Below, one piece after another: positions 1 to 7,097 of a stretch of DNA of 32,636 nt. Position 1 is the first letter of the stretch, and every line of letters starts with the position of its first letter. Where the stretch lies: the NCBI GenBank assembly GCA_964618415.1, contig CAZUAT010000037.1, positions 1-32,636 on the forward strand. The letters run 5' to 3'. Source of the stretch: JACTMI01 sp964618415. Its GTDB lineage: Bacteria > Acidobacteriota > Thermoanaerobaculia > Multivoradales > JAGPDF01. The notes under the pieces were generated by a model. That model searched no databases. It saw only the letters and a list, made by a program, of their open reading frames with translations, and was not told where the DNA came from. Both the position numbers and the translations under genes were made by a program.

Positions 1-897
1 CTCGTGCAGCCGCGGCGCCACCCAGCGCAGCGGCGTGCCCGCGCTGCCGGCATCCGCCGTCACCAGCAGCCGGTAGAGCCGGTGCGGGGCGCCGTCCTCG
101 GTCAGCCGCCAGCGCCCTTCGCCCCCCGGGCGCACCCGCACCGTCGTCGCCGCATCGTCCTCACCCAGCCGCTCGACAGAGAGTCGGACGTCCTCGGCCG
201 CTTCCAGGCCGTTCCACGCCAGCCAGGTACCGCCGTGCAGCTCCAATGTCCACTCGAGCGCTTCGCCGGCCGGCAGATCGATCACCCGCCCGCGCGGCGC
301 CAGCGGCTCAGCCTCCTCGGAAGGGCCGCGCTGCCGCTGCTCGTCGACCAGGCGCAGCACGTCCCAGGCGACTGCGCGCTCGACGCCCAGCTCGTCACGG
401 TCCCGCCGGCCGTATGTGAGCTCGATCTGGTTGGAACCGGTCCGCCAGTGGCCGCGCGGCACGTCGAAGGCGAGTTCGACCGGGCGATTGGCCAGCAGAC
501 GGCGACCGACCTCGCGGCCGTTGACCGATACCGTCACGGATTGTGGGGGATCGTCCTGGAACGCGTACGACCAGCCGCGCATCTCCAGGCGCAGGGAGCG
601 CGGGCGCGCGAGGTCGAGCTCGAGCGTCGAGCGCTCCCCCAGCCCCCAGACGAAGGTAGCGCCAGCGTACGTCTCATCCGGTCCCCAGCCGGTCCACAGC
701 CGGGTGCGGGCTGCCTCATCGCCGAAGTCGACCTCGGTCGTGTCGGCGATCGAGCGCGCCAGTGGCAGCAGATCAGCCAGATCCCGCGACTGCTCGGGCA
801 GCGGTTCCGGCGCGCGCCCGCAGGCGCCGAGCGCGAGCGCCACGACCGCCAGGCGCCAGACCGGTCGGCGGACGACGCCGGCACGCAGGAGCGTCAT
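1..897 (-). CDS. Lipoprotein with beta-rich N-terminal domain, possibly the start of a sulfatase-type hydrolase (partial, runs off the window)
   Basis: An uninterrupted frame of 299 codons runs from ATG at 897 to the window edge with no stop. Residues 12-26 form a hydrophobic stretch ending in a lipobox (LGAC, Cys26), so the protein should be a membrane-anchored lipoprotein. The rest looks beta-rich, with repeated Trp/Gly motifs such as TTFVWGLGE-like text (TFVWGLGERS, about residue 78) and VSVNGREVG (about 123-131). From memory, similar N-terminal modules precede sulfatase/alkaline-phosphatase-fold domains in some GC-rich bacteria, but the catalytic part would lie outside this window, so this is a guess. 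The ATG overlaps the stop of the upstream metallo-hydrolase gene by 4 bp (ATGA), which implies translational coupling. Confidence is high that the gene is real and low for function. Confidence 0.6.
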   Translation of the reverse strand, partial: MTLLRAGVVRRPVWRLAVVALALGACGRAPEPLPEQSRDLADLLPLARSIADTTEVDFGDEAARTRLWTGWGPDETYAGATFVWGLGERSTLELDLARPRSLRLEMRGWSYAFQDDPPQSVTVSVNGREVGRRLLANRPVELAFDVPRGHWRTGSNQIELTYGRRDRDELGVERAVAWDVLRLVDEQRQRGPSEEAEPLAPRGRVIDLPAGEALEWTLELHGGTWLAWNGLEAAEDVRLSVERLGEDDAATTVRVRPGGEGRWRLTEDGAPHRLYRLLVTADAGSAGTPLRWVAPRLHE

Positions 898-1679
898 GCG
901 TCGAGATCGAGGGCGGCGCCCTCGATCGGCAGCCGGACATCGAGACCGCTGCGGACCGCCAGGTCGTGCGCCAGCGCTTCGAGGTCGGCGTCGGTGCGCC
1001 GCGGATGGTGATGCACCGGGATCAGGCGACGGCATTGCGCCTGCCGGGCGAGGTGCGCGACTTCGGATGCGTCGCTGTGGCCGGTGCGTCCCGCCCGCTC
1101 CTGCTCGGCCTCGGCCGCGGTCAGCCATACCTCGTGCAACAGCGTGTCGACACCCTCCGCGAACTCGGCTGTCGCCGGGTCGGCGCCCGTGTCGGTGACG
1201 TAGGCCAGCTGATCTCCGAGGCGCAGGCCGGCGGACCCGCCGGGGTGCTGCTGGCGCCGCGCCCGGAGGCGAAACGGCCCGATCTCCAGCTGCGGCCCCG
1301 CGTAGGGAAGCACTTCGACGGGCTGCGGCCAGTCCGGGAACCGGATCGGAAAGAACGGCGGCGCAATCAGTATGTCGAGCACCTCAGGCCCCACGTCGGT
1401 CAGGGGCGGCTGCGGGGCGTGGATCCGGATCGGCCGGTGGCACGCCAGGCCCGGCAGATACGAAAGGCCGACCACGTGGTCGAGGTGATAGTGGGTGAGC
1501 ACGATGTCGAGAGGCCCGTCCTCCGGCAGCCGGGCCGCGACCTCCGGCTCGAGCAGTCGCGCCAAGCCGCTGCCGGCGTCCAGAACCAGCGCCGCTCCGC
1601 CTTCGAGCACCAGGAAGCTCATCGTCTGCCGCCCGCGCGCGGGGATGAATCCGCCGCAGCCGAGCGGCACCAGCTGCAT
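894..1679 (-). CDS. Metallo-beta-lactamase-fold hydrolase, RNase Z-like
   Basis: 261 aa. The metal-binding motif THYHLDH is at residues 62-68 (His63, His65, Asp67, His68), with further ligands likely in QQHPGGS, YVTDTG and the late VHHHP segment. The layout (N-terminal G-C-G-G strand, HxHxDH, a GHSDASEVA segment and a C-terminal HHHP) resembles RNase Z/phosphodiesterase members of the metallo-beta-lactamase family rather than true beta-lactamases. No signal peptide is visible, so it should be cytoplasmic. It starts 13 nt after the stop of the sugar epimerase gene, preceded by a GGGGG run 6 nt before ATG, and its stop overlaps the start of the following lipoprotein gene. Substrate (tRNA 3' end, cyclic nucleotide, or other ester) cannot be told from the sequence. 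Confidence 0.85.
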   Translation of the reverse strand: MQLVPLGCGGFIPARGRQTMSFLVLEGGAALVLDAGSGLARLLEPEVAARLPEDGPLDIVLTHYHLDHVVGLSYLPGLACHRPIRIHAPQPPLTDVGPEVLDILIAPPFFPIRFPDWPQPVEVLPYAGPQLEIGPFRLRARRQQHPGGSAGLRLGDQLAYVTDTGADPATAEFAEGVDTLLHEVWLTAAEAEQERAGRTGHSDASEVAHLARQAQCRRLIPVHHHPRRTDADLEALAHDLAVRSGLDVRLPIEGAALDLDA

Positions 1680-1692
1680 CGCCAGCCCCCGC

Positions 1693-2748
1693 TCAGCCGC
1701 CGCTGGCCGCCGGCGCCGCGGTTCGCCACCGCAGATCGCCCATCAGCTCACCGGCGGCGAGCAACTCCTGGAGGCGGGCCAACCGCTTGAAGCGCGGCCC
1801 GGCGAAGGTCGGCTCGTCGAGGCCGACGGCGCGGTAAGCAGCCACCAGCTCGCGCGCGCCGGCGGTGGCGGTCCAGCGATACTGAAAGTCCGGAAACGCG
1901 GCCAGGAACTTGGCGCCGCTCACCCGGTAGTTGCGCGGGTCGGGGCCGGCGCCCTCGGCCAGCTGCACCTGGCACCCCGGCACCGCCTCGCCGACGATGC
2001 GGGCGAGGTCGCGCACCCGGTAGTTCTCGTCCGGCGGCACGATGTTGAAGGCCTCGCCGTGGAATTTCTCGCGCGGCGCCGCGAGCAGGTGCACGAAGGC
2101 GCGCGCGATGTCCTCTGCGTGCACGATCGGGCGCCAGGGCGATCCGTCGCTCTGCAGCACGATGCGCCCGGTGGTGACGGCCCAGGCGGCGAGATTGTTG
2201 AGCACGATGTCGACGCGCAGGCGGGGCGAAACCCCGTACGCGGTGGCGTTGCGCAGCGACACCGGCGAAAACCCGTCGGTGGCCAGGCGGGCGAGCTCGG
2301 CCTCGAAGCGCACCTTCGAGACCGCGTACGGAGTGATCGGCCGCAGCTCGGCCGACTCGTCGAGCAGGCCATCGCCGGAGGCGCCGTAGTTCGAGCAGGA
2401 CGACGAAAACAGGAAGCGCTCCACCCCGACGTCCCGCGCCAGCTCGGCGAGGCGGATCGAGCCGGCGAGATTGATGTCGTAGGTCAGCTTCGGATCGAGG
2501 TCTCCGAGCGGATCGTTCGACAGGGCACCGAAGTGACAGACCGCATCGATCCCTTCGAGATCGGCGCGCTCGAGGTCGCGCAGGTCACGACGCAGTGAGC
2601 GCCAGCCGCTCTCGACCGGCGCCGGGCCCAGAGTGCAGTCGACGAACAGGTCAGCGTCGACGCCGACCGCCTCGTGGCCCGCTGCGACGAGCAGCGGCAT
2701 GAACAACGAGCCGAGATAGCCGTGGTGACCGGTGACCAGAACACGCAT
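1693..2748 (-). CDS. NAD-dependent epimerase/dehydratase (extended SDR, nucleotide-sugar type)
   Basis: 351 aa, beginning MRVLVTG. The Rossmann nucleotide-binding motif GHHGYLG is at residues 7-13, Ser residues of the active site lie in SSSCSNYG (115-122), and the catalytic YxxxK is Tyr141/Lys145 (YAVSK). The C-terminal part carries the usual substrate-binding features (LRNATAYG, RPIVHAEDIARAF). These fit the WcaG/GalE-like family that modifies nucleotide sugars for surface polysaccharide. A longer upstream frame exists, but the Rossmann motif needs to sit at the N-terminus, so the start at 2748 is chosen. The gene lies 38 nt after the prolyl oligopeptidase gene and 13 nt before the metallo-hydrolase gene, all on the same strand, so one transcript is plausible. 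The exact sugar substrate is unknown. Confidence 0.88.
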   Translation of the reverse strand: MRVLVTGHHGYLGSLFMPLLVAAGHEAVGVDADLFVDCTLGPAPVESGWRSLRRDLRDLERADLEGIDAVCHFGALSNDPLGDLDPKLTYDINLAGSIRLAELARDVGVERFLFSSSCSNYGASGDGLLDESAELRPITPYAVSKVRFEAELARLATDGFSPVSLRNATAYGVSPRLRVDIVLNNLAAWAVTTGRIVLQSDGSPWRPIVHAEDIARAFVHLLAAPREKFHGEAFNIVPPDENYRVRDLARIVGEAVPGCQVQLAEGAGPDPRNYRVSGAKFLAAFPDFQYRWTATAGARELVAAYRAVGLDEPTFAGPRFKRLARLQELLAAGELMGDLRWRTAAPAASGG

Positions 2749-2786
2749 CGTCGTGGAGTCCCTCGCTGTGGCGTTCGACCAGTGGC

Positions 2787-5012
2787 TCAGTGAGCGTGCG
2801 CGCCCGTGGCGGTGGACTCGACCGCGGCAGACTCCTTCGGCGCCCCTTCCGCGGCGGGCAGCATGCCGAGCTGCCACATCAGGAAGATGCGCTCGTCGGC
2901 CAGCTCGCGCAGCTTGAGGTTGAGCGGCTTGCCCTGACCGTGTCCCGATTCCCGATCCACCCAGAGCAGCACCGGGTTGGCATCCTCCACCTTCGCCGCC
3001 ACGGCCTGCAGGCGCGCCGTCATCTTGCGCGCGTGCAGCGGATGGACGCGGGAGTCGTTCTCGCCAGCGGTCAGGAACGTCGCCGGATAGCGCACGCCGT
3101 CCTGCACCTTCTGATAGGGAGAGTAGGCGCTCAACCAGCCGAACTGTGTCGCATCCGTCGCGGCCCCGTACTCGGGAACCCAGTAGCGCGCCATCAGGAA
3201 CTGCTCGTAGCGCAGCATGTCGAGCAGCGGCACTGCGACGATCGCCGCCGCGAACAGCTCCGGCCGCTGAGTCAGCGCGGCGCCGGTCAAGAGTCCACCG
3301 TTCGACCCGCCGCGGATCGCGAGGCGCTCTGACCGGGTCCACTTCTGCGCAATCAGATACTCCGCCGCGGCGATGAAGTCGTCAAAGGTGTTCTGCTTGC
3401 TCTCCAGCATGCCGCCGCGGTGCCAGCTCTCCCCGTACTCCCCCCCGCCGCGCAGGTTCGGGACGGCGTAGATGCCGCCCGCCTCCAGCCACTGGAACAG
3501 GGTGGCCGAGAAGCTCGGCGTCAGTGAGACCGTGAAGCCGCCGTAGCCGTACAGGATGGTCGGGTTCGTTCCGTCGCGAGTGAGGCCCTTGCGGTGGATG
3601 AGGAACATCGAGACGCGCGTGCCGTCCCTGGACGGGTACCAGACCTGCTCGACCTCGATCGCCTGCGGGTCGACCGGCACCGCCGGCCGCTCCCAGAGCA
3701 CCGGTTCGGCGCCCGGCGTCGCGAGGTCGACCGCGAAGATCGTGCTCGGATAGTTGAAGCTGGTGAAGCCGACGTAGGCCTCGGTCCGATCGGCCCGCGT
3801 CGTGATCCCGGCCGAACCGATCCCGGGCAACTTCACCTCGCCGCGCAGCTTGCCGTCGAGCGACCAGACCTCGAGCGCGCTCGCGGCATTGCGCATCACC
3901 TGCAGCACCAGCGCGTCCTTGGCAAGCGAGACCTGCTCGATCACCGTGTCGGGCCGCTCGGCGACGAGTTCCTTCCAGGCGCTCCGCTCGGGATGCTGCA
4001 GGTCGACCGCCATCACGCGCCCGTTGGGAGCGTCGAGCGTCGTTGTCATGTACATCGTGTCGCCGAGGATCGGGCCTCCGAACTCGGCCGCGAGACCGAC
4101 CGCCACCGGAACCTTCTTCACCTCGCCGCTCGCGAGAAATGACTCGACCGGCATCACCCAGAGATCGTTGTCGCGCGTCCCGGTGTAGTACGAGAGAGCC
4201 AGCCAGCGGCCCTCCTCGGACAGGTAGCCGTACGGGCCGTAGGTTGTCGCGAGCCGCGCGTCCTCCTCGGGCGTGTACTGGCGGATCACCAGCGGGTCGG
4301 CGCTGACCGGGCTGCCGAGGCGATGGAAGCGCACCTGCCCGGAGTACGGATTGTCCGGGTCGGACAGATTGCGGTAGAAGAAGCCGCTGCCGTCGGGCAG
4401 CCAGTCGACCGCATTGACCTTGTCGGCGATCGTGTCGGGCAGATCCGCCCCGGCATCCAGGTCGCGAATCCGCAGCACCGTCATCTCGTCACCGGCGCGG
4501 TAGCTGCCCCAGGCCACGAGCCGGCCGTCGGGGGACGGCTCGATCCAGGAGATCGCCGTCAGGCCCGACGGATCGAGCGCCGCCGGATCGAGCAGCACTC
4601 GGTCGTCGCCGCGTGACCCGACCCGCCAGTACCAGACCGGCTGATTCTGGGTCCCCTCGCGACGCGAGAAGAAGTAGCGATCGCGCCGCATGTCCGGCCG
4701 CGTCACCGCACCGACCTCCATCAGCGGCCGCAGCCGCTCCTCGAGCTGCTCGCGTCCGGGAAGCGTGTCGAGCACCTGCCGCGTCCAGGCGTTCTGGGCG
4801 TCGGTCCAGGCGGCCACCTCGGGCGTCATCGCGCCCATGCGGGCCGGGTCGCTGTTGTCGCCTTCGAGCCAGCGGTATGGGTCGACGATCGTCTGACCGT
4901 GCAGTGTGTCGGTGACCGGCTCGACCCGGTTCGCCGGCGGCTGCGCGTCTGCGGCGACCCGCGTGGCGACGGCCAGAGCCAGGATCATGAGGAGGGACAG
5001 AGCGACTTTCAT
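2787..5012 (-). CDS. Prolyl oligopeptidase (S9 family), exported
   Basis: 741 aa, starting with a typical signal peptide (MKVALSLLMILALAVATRVAADA), so it likely acts in the periplasm. The VEPVTDTLHGQTIVDPYRWLE segment after the signal is the family's N-terminal hallmark, followed by a beta-propeller of roughly residues 80-450 and an alpha/beta-hydrolase domain. The catalytic triad can be read as Ser570 (GGSNGG), Asp653 (AGENDSRVHP) and His691 (SGHGQGKP). Length is slightly above the usual 690-730 because of the signal and a short Ala/Glu-rich tail (AAEGAPKESAAVESTATGAHAH region) after the last helix. A GGAG lies 10 nt before ATG. It cleaves peptides after proline. It may share a transcript with the epimerase gene downstream, but the functional link is unclear. 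Confidence 0.93.
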   Translation of the reverse strand: MKVALSLLMILALAVATRVAADAQPPANRVEPVTDTLHGQTIVDPYRWLEGDNSDPARMGAMTPEVAAWTDAQNAWTRQVLDTLPGREQLEERLRPLMEVGAVTRPDMRRDRYFFSRREGTQNQPVWYWRVGSRGDDRVLLDPAALDPSGLTAISWIEPSPDGRLVAWGSYRAGDEMTVLRIRDLDAGADLPDTIADKVNAVDWLPDGSGFFYRNLSDPDNPYSGQVRFHRLGSPVSADPLVIRQYTPEEDARLATTYGPYGYLSEEGRWLALSYYTGTRDNDLWVMPVESFLASGEVKKVPVAVGLAAEFGGPILGDTMYMTTTLDAPNGRVMAVDLQHPERSAWKELVAERPDTVIEQVSLAKDALVLQVMRNAASALEVWSLDGKLRGEVKLPGIGSAGITTRADRTEAYVGFTSFNYPSTIFAVDLATPGAEPVLWERPAVPVDPQAIEVEQVWYPSRDGTRVSMFLIHRKGLTRDGTNPTILYGYGGFTVSLTPSFSATLFQWLEAGGIYAVPNLRGGGEYGESWHRGGMLESKQNTFDDFIAAAEYLIAQKWTRSERLAIRGGSNGGLLTGAALTQRPELFAAAIVAVPLLDMLRYEQFLMARYWVPEYGAATDATQFGWLSAYSPYQKVQDGVRYPATFLTAGENDSRVHPLHARKMTARLQAVAAKVEDANPVLLWVDRESGHGQGKPLNLKLRELADERIFLMWQLGMLPAAEGAPKESAAVESTATGAHAH

Positions 5013-5106
5013 GGCGAGAGATCTCCGAAGTGGACGCATCCGCGACTTTGCGCGGCGACGGCGGGAGCTGCAGACCGGTGTCCGGCCGGCCCACTCGCGA
5101 GGCCCG

Positions 5107-5144
5107 AATCTATCATCCGCTCCGGTGTATCCTCGGCGGGGAGG
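5107..5144. promoter_or_regulatory. Divergent promoter region between prolyl oligopeptidase and sufT
   Basis: Two -10-like elements face away from each other: TAGATT on the minus strand (5112-5107), which would give the peptidase mRNA a leader of about 90 nt, and TATCCT on the plus strand (5128-5133) for sufT. A strong ribosome binding site, GGGGAGG (5138-5144), stands 6 nt before the sufT GTG. No convincing -35 box was seen for either. A GAGATCTC palindrome lies at 5018-5025, just inside the peptidase leader. Confidence 0.45.
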
Positions 5145-5150
5145 TGGAAG

Positions 5151-5699
5151 GTGAAGAGTCCGGTTCAGGAAGTGGAGATCGCCGATCCGATCGAGGCCAT
5201 CGTAATCCCGCACGGCTATCGCACGACGCTTCCGGGTGGTACCCGGCTGCGGATCCTGCAGACGCTGGGAGACTCGGCCACGGTGACCGCCGACTTCGGC
5301 GGGATGTTTCGGATCGATCCCGAGTTCTTCCCGGCCATCGGGCTCGAAGCCCCCGACCGCCCCGACGAGGCCGAGCTGGCCGCGCTGCCGCTCGAAGAGC
5401 GGGTCTGGTCGCTGCTGCGGACCTGCTACGACCCGGAGATCCCGGTCAACATCGTCGAACTCGGCCTGATCTACGACTGCCGCATCGAGCCGGGCGCCGA
5501 CGGACGTCCCGACGTGCACGTCAAGATGACGCTCACCGCCCCTGGCTGCGGCATGGGCGACGTCCTCGCTGCTGACATCACGAAGAAGATCGAGAACCTC
5601 CCGGAGGCGCCCCACGCGCACATCGAGGTCGTCTTCGACCCGCCGTGGAACCAGGAGATGATGAGCGAAGCCGCCCGCCTTCAGCTCGGCTTCTACTGA
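5151..5699 (+). CDS. sufT: SufT-like iron-sulfur assembly factor (DUF59/MIP18 family)
   Basis: 182 aa from a GTG start, chosen because GGGGAGG lies 6 nt upstream and the family's N-terminus begins just after. The N-terminal part (residues 11-60, IPHGYRTTLPGG onward) is the extension typical of SufT (TIGR03406-type) proteins; residues 83-182 form the MIP18/DUF59 domain with DPEIPVNIVELGL (94-106) and the conserved TAPGCGMG with Cys133. The C-terminus, DPPWNQEMMSEAARLQLG, is also characteristic. SufT helps mature Fe-S proteins in the cytoplasm. No other suf gene is nearby, so it is a stand-alone copy. It is transcribed divergently from the peptidase gene and followed by a long hairpin. Recognition is strong; its precise client proteins are unknown. 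Confidence 0.93.
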   Translation: MKSPVQEVEIADPIEAIVIPHGYRTTLPGGTRLRILQTLGDSATVTADFGGMFRIDPEFFPAIGLEAPDRPDEAELAALPLEERVWSLLRTCYDPEIPVNIVELGLIYDCRIEPGADGRPDVHVKMTLTAPGCGMGDVLAADITKKIENLPEAPHAHIEVVFDPPWNQEMMSEAARLQLGFY

Positions 5700-5709
5700 G
5701 AAGAGAAAG

Positions 5710-5783
5710 ATTCCCTCAAAGGCAGTTTCCGAGGCGACACGCTCCCGTAGGCGGACCGCGGAAATGGCCTCTGAGGGAATTTC
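5710..5783 (+). terminator. Long imperfect hairpin after sufT, terminator-like
   Basis: The 22-nt arms 5710-5731 and 5759-5780 can pair with 19 Watson-Crick pairs, one G-U and two mismatches, around a 27-nt loop. The right arm is followed by UUCUUCC, a weak U tract. The G-U pair exists only in RNA read from the plus strand, so this favours an RNA of the sufT direction. It could be a terminator for sufT, an RNA stability element, or a remnant of a small palindromic repeat. The loop is long for a classical intrinsic terminator. Confidence 0.5.
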
Positions 5784-5794
5784 TTCCGGGCGTA

Positions 5795-5809
5795 ACAACT
5801 GGGAGTTGT
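5795..5809. repeat. Short perfect inverted repeat (6-nt arms, 3-nt loop)
   Basis: ACAACT-GGG-AGTTGT is a perfect hairpin located 24 nt before the start of the 72-aa gene. It could be an operator or part of that gene's leader RNA. Six-base arms can occur by chance, so the evidence is weak. Confidence 0.3.
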
Positions 5810-5833
5810 CGGCGTAGGGCCTAGCGCAGGGTC

Positions 5834-6052
5834 ATGAACGCCACATCCGAACCGGTCTTCCCCGACGTCCGAATCGCCCTCCGCAGCGGCAATCGCTGGG
5901 CGGTGGCGGCCACCTTGCGCCAGGCGTTGCGGCGCGCCGGCAAGGACGGCGCGGCGATCGACCGGATGGTCGGCGAGATCGTCGCCGCCGAGTCTCCCGA
6001 CCGGCTGCGCGACATCTGCCGTCGCTGGGTCACCCTCAAGAACGCCGGCTGA
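5834..6052 (+). CDS. Small hypothetical protein, 72 aa
   Basis: I do not recognise the family. The frame shows strong G/C preference at third codon positions, like its neighbours, and no competing frame of that quality covers it. The protein is predicted helical and Arg/Ala-rich, with no signal peptide, membrane segment or cysteine pair. It contains RNRWAVAATLRQALRRAG-like text (SGNRWAVAATLRQALRRA, about 18-35) and ends ICRRWVTLKNAG. The start ATG has only a poor AGGG 2 nt upstream, so translation may rely on another signal. It sits alone between sufT and tdh on the same strand, after two hairpins. Its function is unknown. Confidence 0.6.
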   Translation: MNATSEPVFPDVRIALRSGNRWAVAATLRQALRRAGKDGAAIDRMVGEIVAAESPDRLRDICRRWVTLKNAG

Positions 6053-6095
6053 CCGGCCCCGCGGCTCGCGGCTCGCGTTCCGGCCGCGGAGCGGG

Positions 6096-6101
6096 TAGAT
6101 T
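6096..6101 (+). promoter_or_regulatory. -10-like element TAGATT for tdh
   Basis: TAGATT ends 10 nt before the tdh ATG and no ribosome binding site lies between. Transcription would begin within a few bases of the start codon. GCGGG/CCCGC flank the element as a short inverted repeat. No clear -35 box was seen. Confidence 0.4.
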
Positions 6102-6111
6102 CCCGCCCCGC

Positions 6112-7068
6112 ATGTCGCGCATCCTGGTCACCGGCGCCCTCGGACAGATCGGCTCGGAGCTGGTTCCGGCCCTGAGGCATCACCACGGCGCCGATGCCGT
6201 CGTCGCCTCCGACATCCGCGTTCCCACCGGCGCGGCCGCCGACGCCGGGCCGTTCGCCGTCCTCGACGTCGGGGACGCCCGCCAGCTCCAGGACCTCGTC
6301 CGGCGCTGGGAGATCGGCACGATCTACCACCTGGCAGCGCTGCTCTCGGCCACCGCCGAGGAGCGACCGCAGGTCGCCTGGGACCTCAACATGGGGGGGC
6401 TCTACAAGGTCCTCGAGGTGGCGCGCGAGAACCGCTGCGCCCTCTTCCACCCCAGCTCGATCGCCGCCTTCGGACCGGAAACACCGCGCGTGGCGACGCC
6501 GCAGGACACCGTCCAGCGCCCCACGACGATCTACGGCGTGACCAAGGTGGCCGGCGAACTGCTCTGCGACTACTACGCCCGCCGGTTCGGCCTCGACGTG
6601 CGCGGTCTGCGCTTCCCCGGCCTGATCTCCTCGGTCGCGCAGCCGGGCGGCGGCACCACCGACTACGCGGTGGCGATCTTCTACGAGGCCCTGCGCCACG
6701 GTCGCTACGAGTGCTTCCTCGGCCCCGATACCCGGCTCGACATGATGTACATGCCCGACGCCGTGCGCGCGATCATCGAACTGATGGCGGCCGACCCGGC
6801 CCGGCTGGAGCACCGCAACGCGTTCAATATCGCGGCGATCAACGTCACCCCCGCCGAGCTCGGTGCGGCGATCCGGCGCCACCTGCCCGACTTCATTCTG
6901 GAGTACGACGTCGACCCGGTCCGGCAGCGCATCGCCGACTCGTGGCCGCAGTCGCTCGACGACTCGGCGGCGCGCCGGGAGTGGGGATGGCAGCCGCGCT
7001 ACGACCTCGAGGCGATGACCGCCGAGATGCTCACCGCGCTGCGCGCCAAGTTGCGCCTGCCCGGCTGA
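6112..7068 (+). CDS. tdh: L-threonine 3-dehydrogenase, SDR (GalE-like) type
   Basis: 318 aa. Rossmann motif GALGQIGSE at residues 8-16, active-site Ser116 in HPSSIAAFG, and YxxxK as Tyr141/Lys145 (YGVTK). The segments LRFPGLIS, GGGTTDYAV and MYMPDAV are characteristic of the SDR-type threonine dehydrogenases, which differ from the zinc-dependent medium-chain enzyme of E. coli. It oxidises L-threonine with NAD+ to 2-amino-3-ketobutyrate. The next gene encodes the ligase that consumes this unstable product, which supports the assignment strongly. The gap between the two is 29 nt, so they may be cotranscribed, although kbl also has its own -10-like element. It is cytoplasmic, with no signal peptide. 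Confidence 0.92.
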   Translation: MSRILVTGALGQIGSELVPALRHHHGADAVVASDIRVPTGAAADAGPFAVLDVGDARQLQDLVRRWEIGTIYHLAALLSATAEERPQVAWDLNMGGLYKVLEVARENRCALFHPSSIAAFGPETPRVATPQDTVQRPTTIYGVTKVAGELLCDYYARRFGLDVRGLRFPGLISSVAQPGGGTTDYAVAIFYEALRHGRYECFLGPDTRLDMMYMPDAVRAIIELMAADPARLEHRNAFNIAAINVTPAELGAAIRRHLPDFILEYDVDPVRQRIADSWPQSLDDSAARREWGWQPRYDLEAMTAEMLTALRAKLRLPG

Positions 7069-7085
7069 GCCGCCGGGCGGTCGCG

Positions 7086-7091
7086 TAGGAT
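7086..7091 (+). promoter_or_regulatory. -10-like element TAGGAT for kbl
   Basis: TAGGAT ends 6 nt before the kbl ATG, with only CCGCGC between, so an mRNA started here would begin at or next to the ATG (leaderless). An identical arrangement precedes the ClpX-like gene at 29852. No ribosome binding site is present. Confidence 0.4.
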
Positions 7092-7097
7092 CCGCGC

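Noticed and set aside
2749..3342. Upstream extension of the epimerase frame
   Set aside because: It overlaps the prolyl oligopeptidase gene and places nearly 200 disordered residues before the Rossmann motif.
5013..5798. Upstream extension of the prolyl oligopeptidase frame
   Set aside because: It would lie antisense to sufT and remove the signal peptide from the N-terminus; the start at 5012 with a signal sequence is clearly better.
6053..6095. Direct repeat GCGGCTCGCGGCTCGCG before tdh
   Set aside because: Short and expected in such GC-rich DNA; no second copy seen in the window.
5821..6882. Long minus-strand frame opposite the 72-aa gene and tdh
   Set aside because: Gly/Arg/Asp-rich shadow typical of high-GC DNA; tdh on the other strand has full family motifs.
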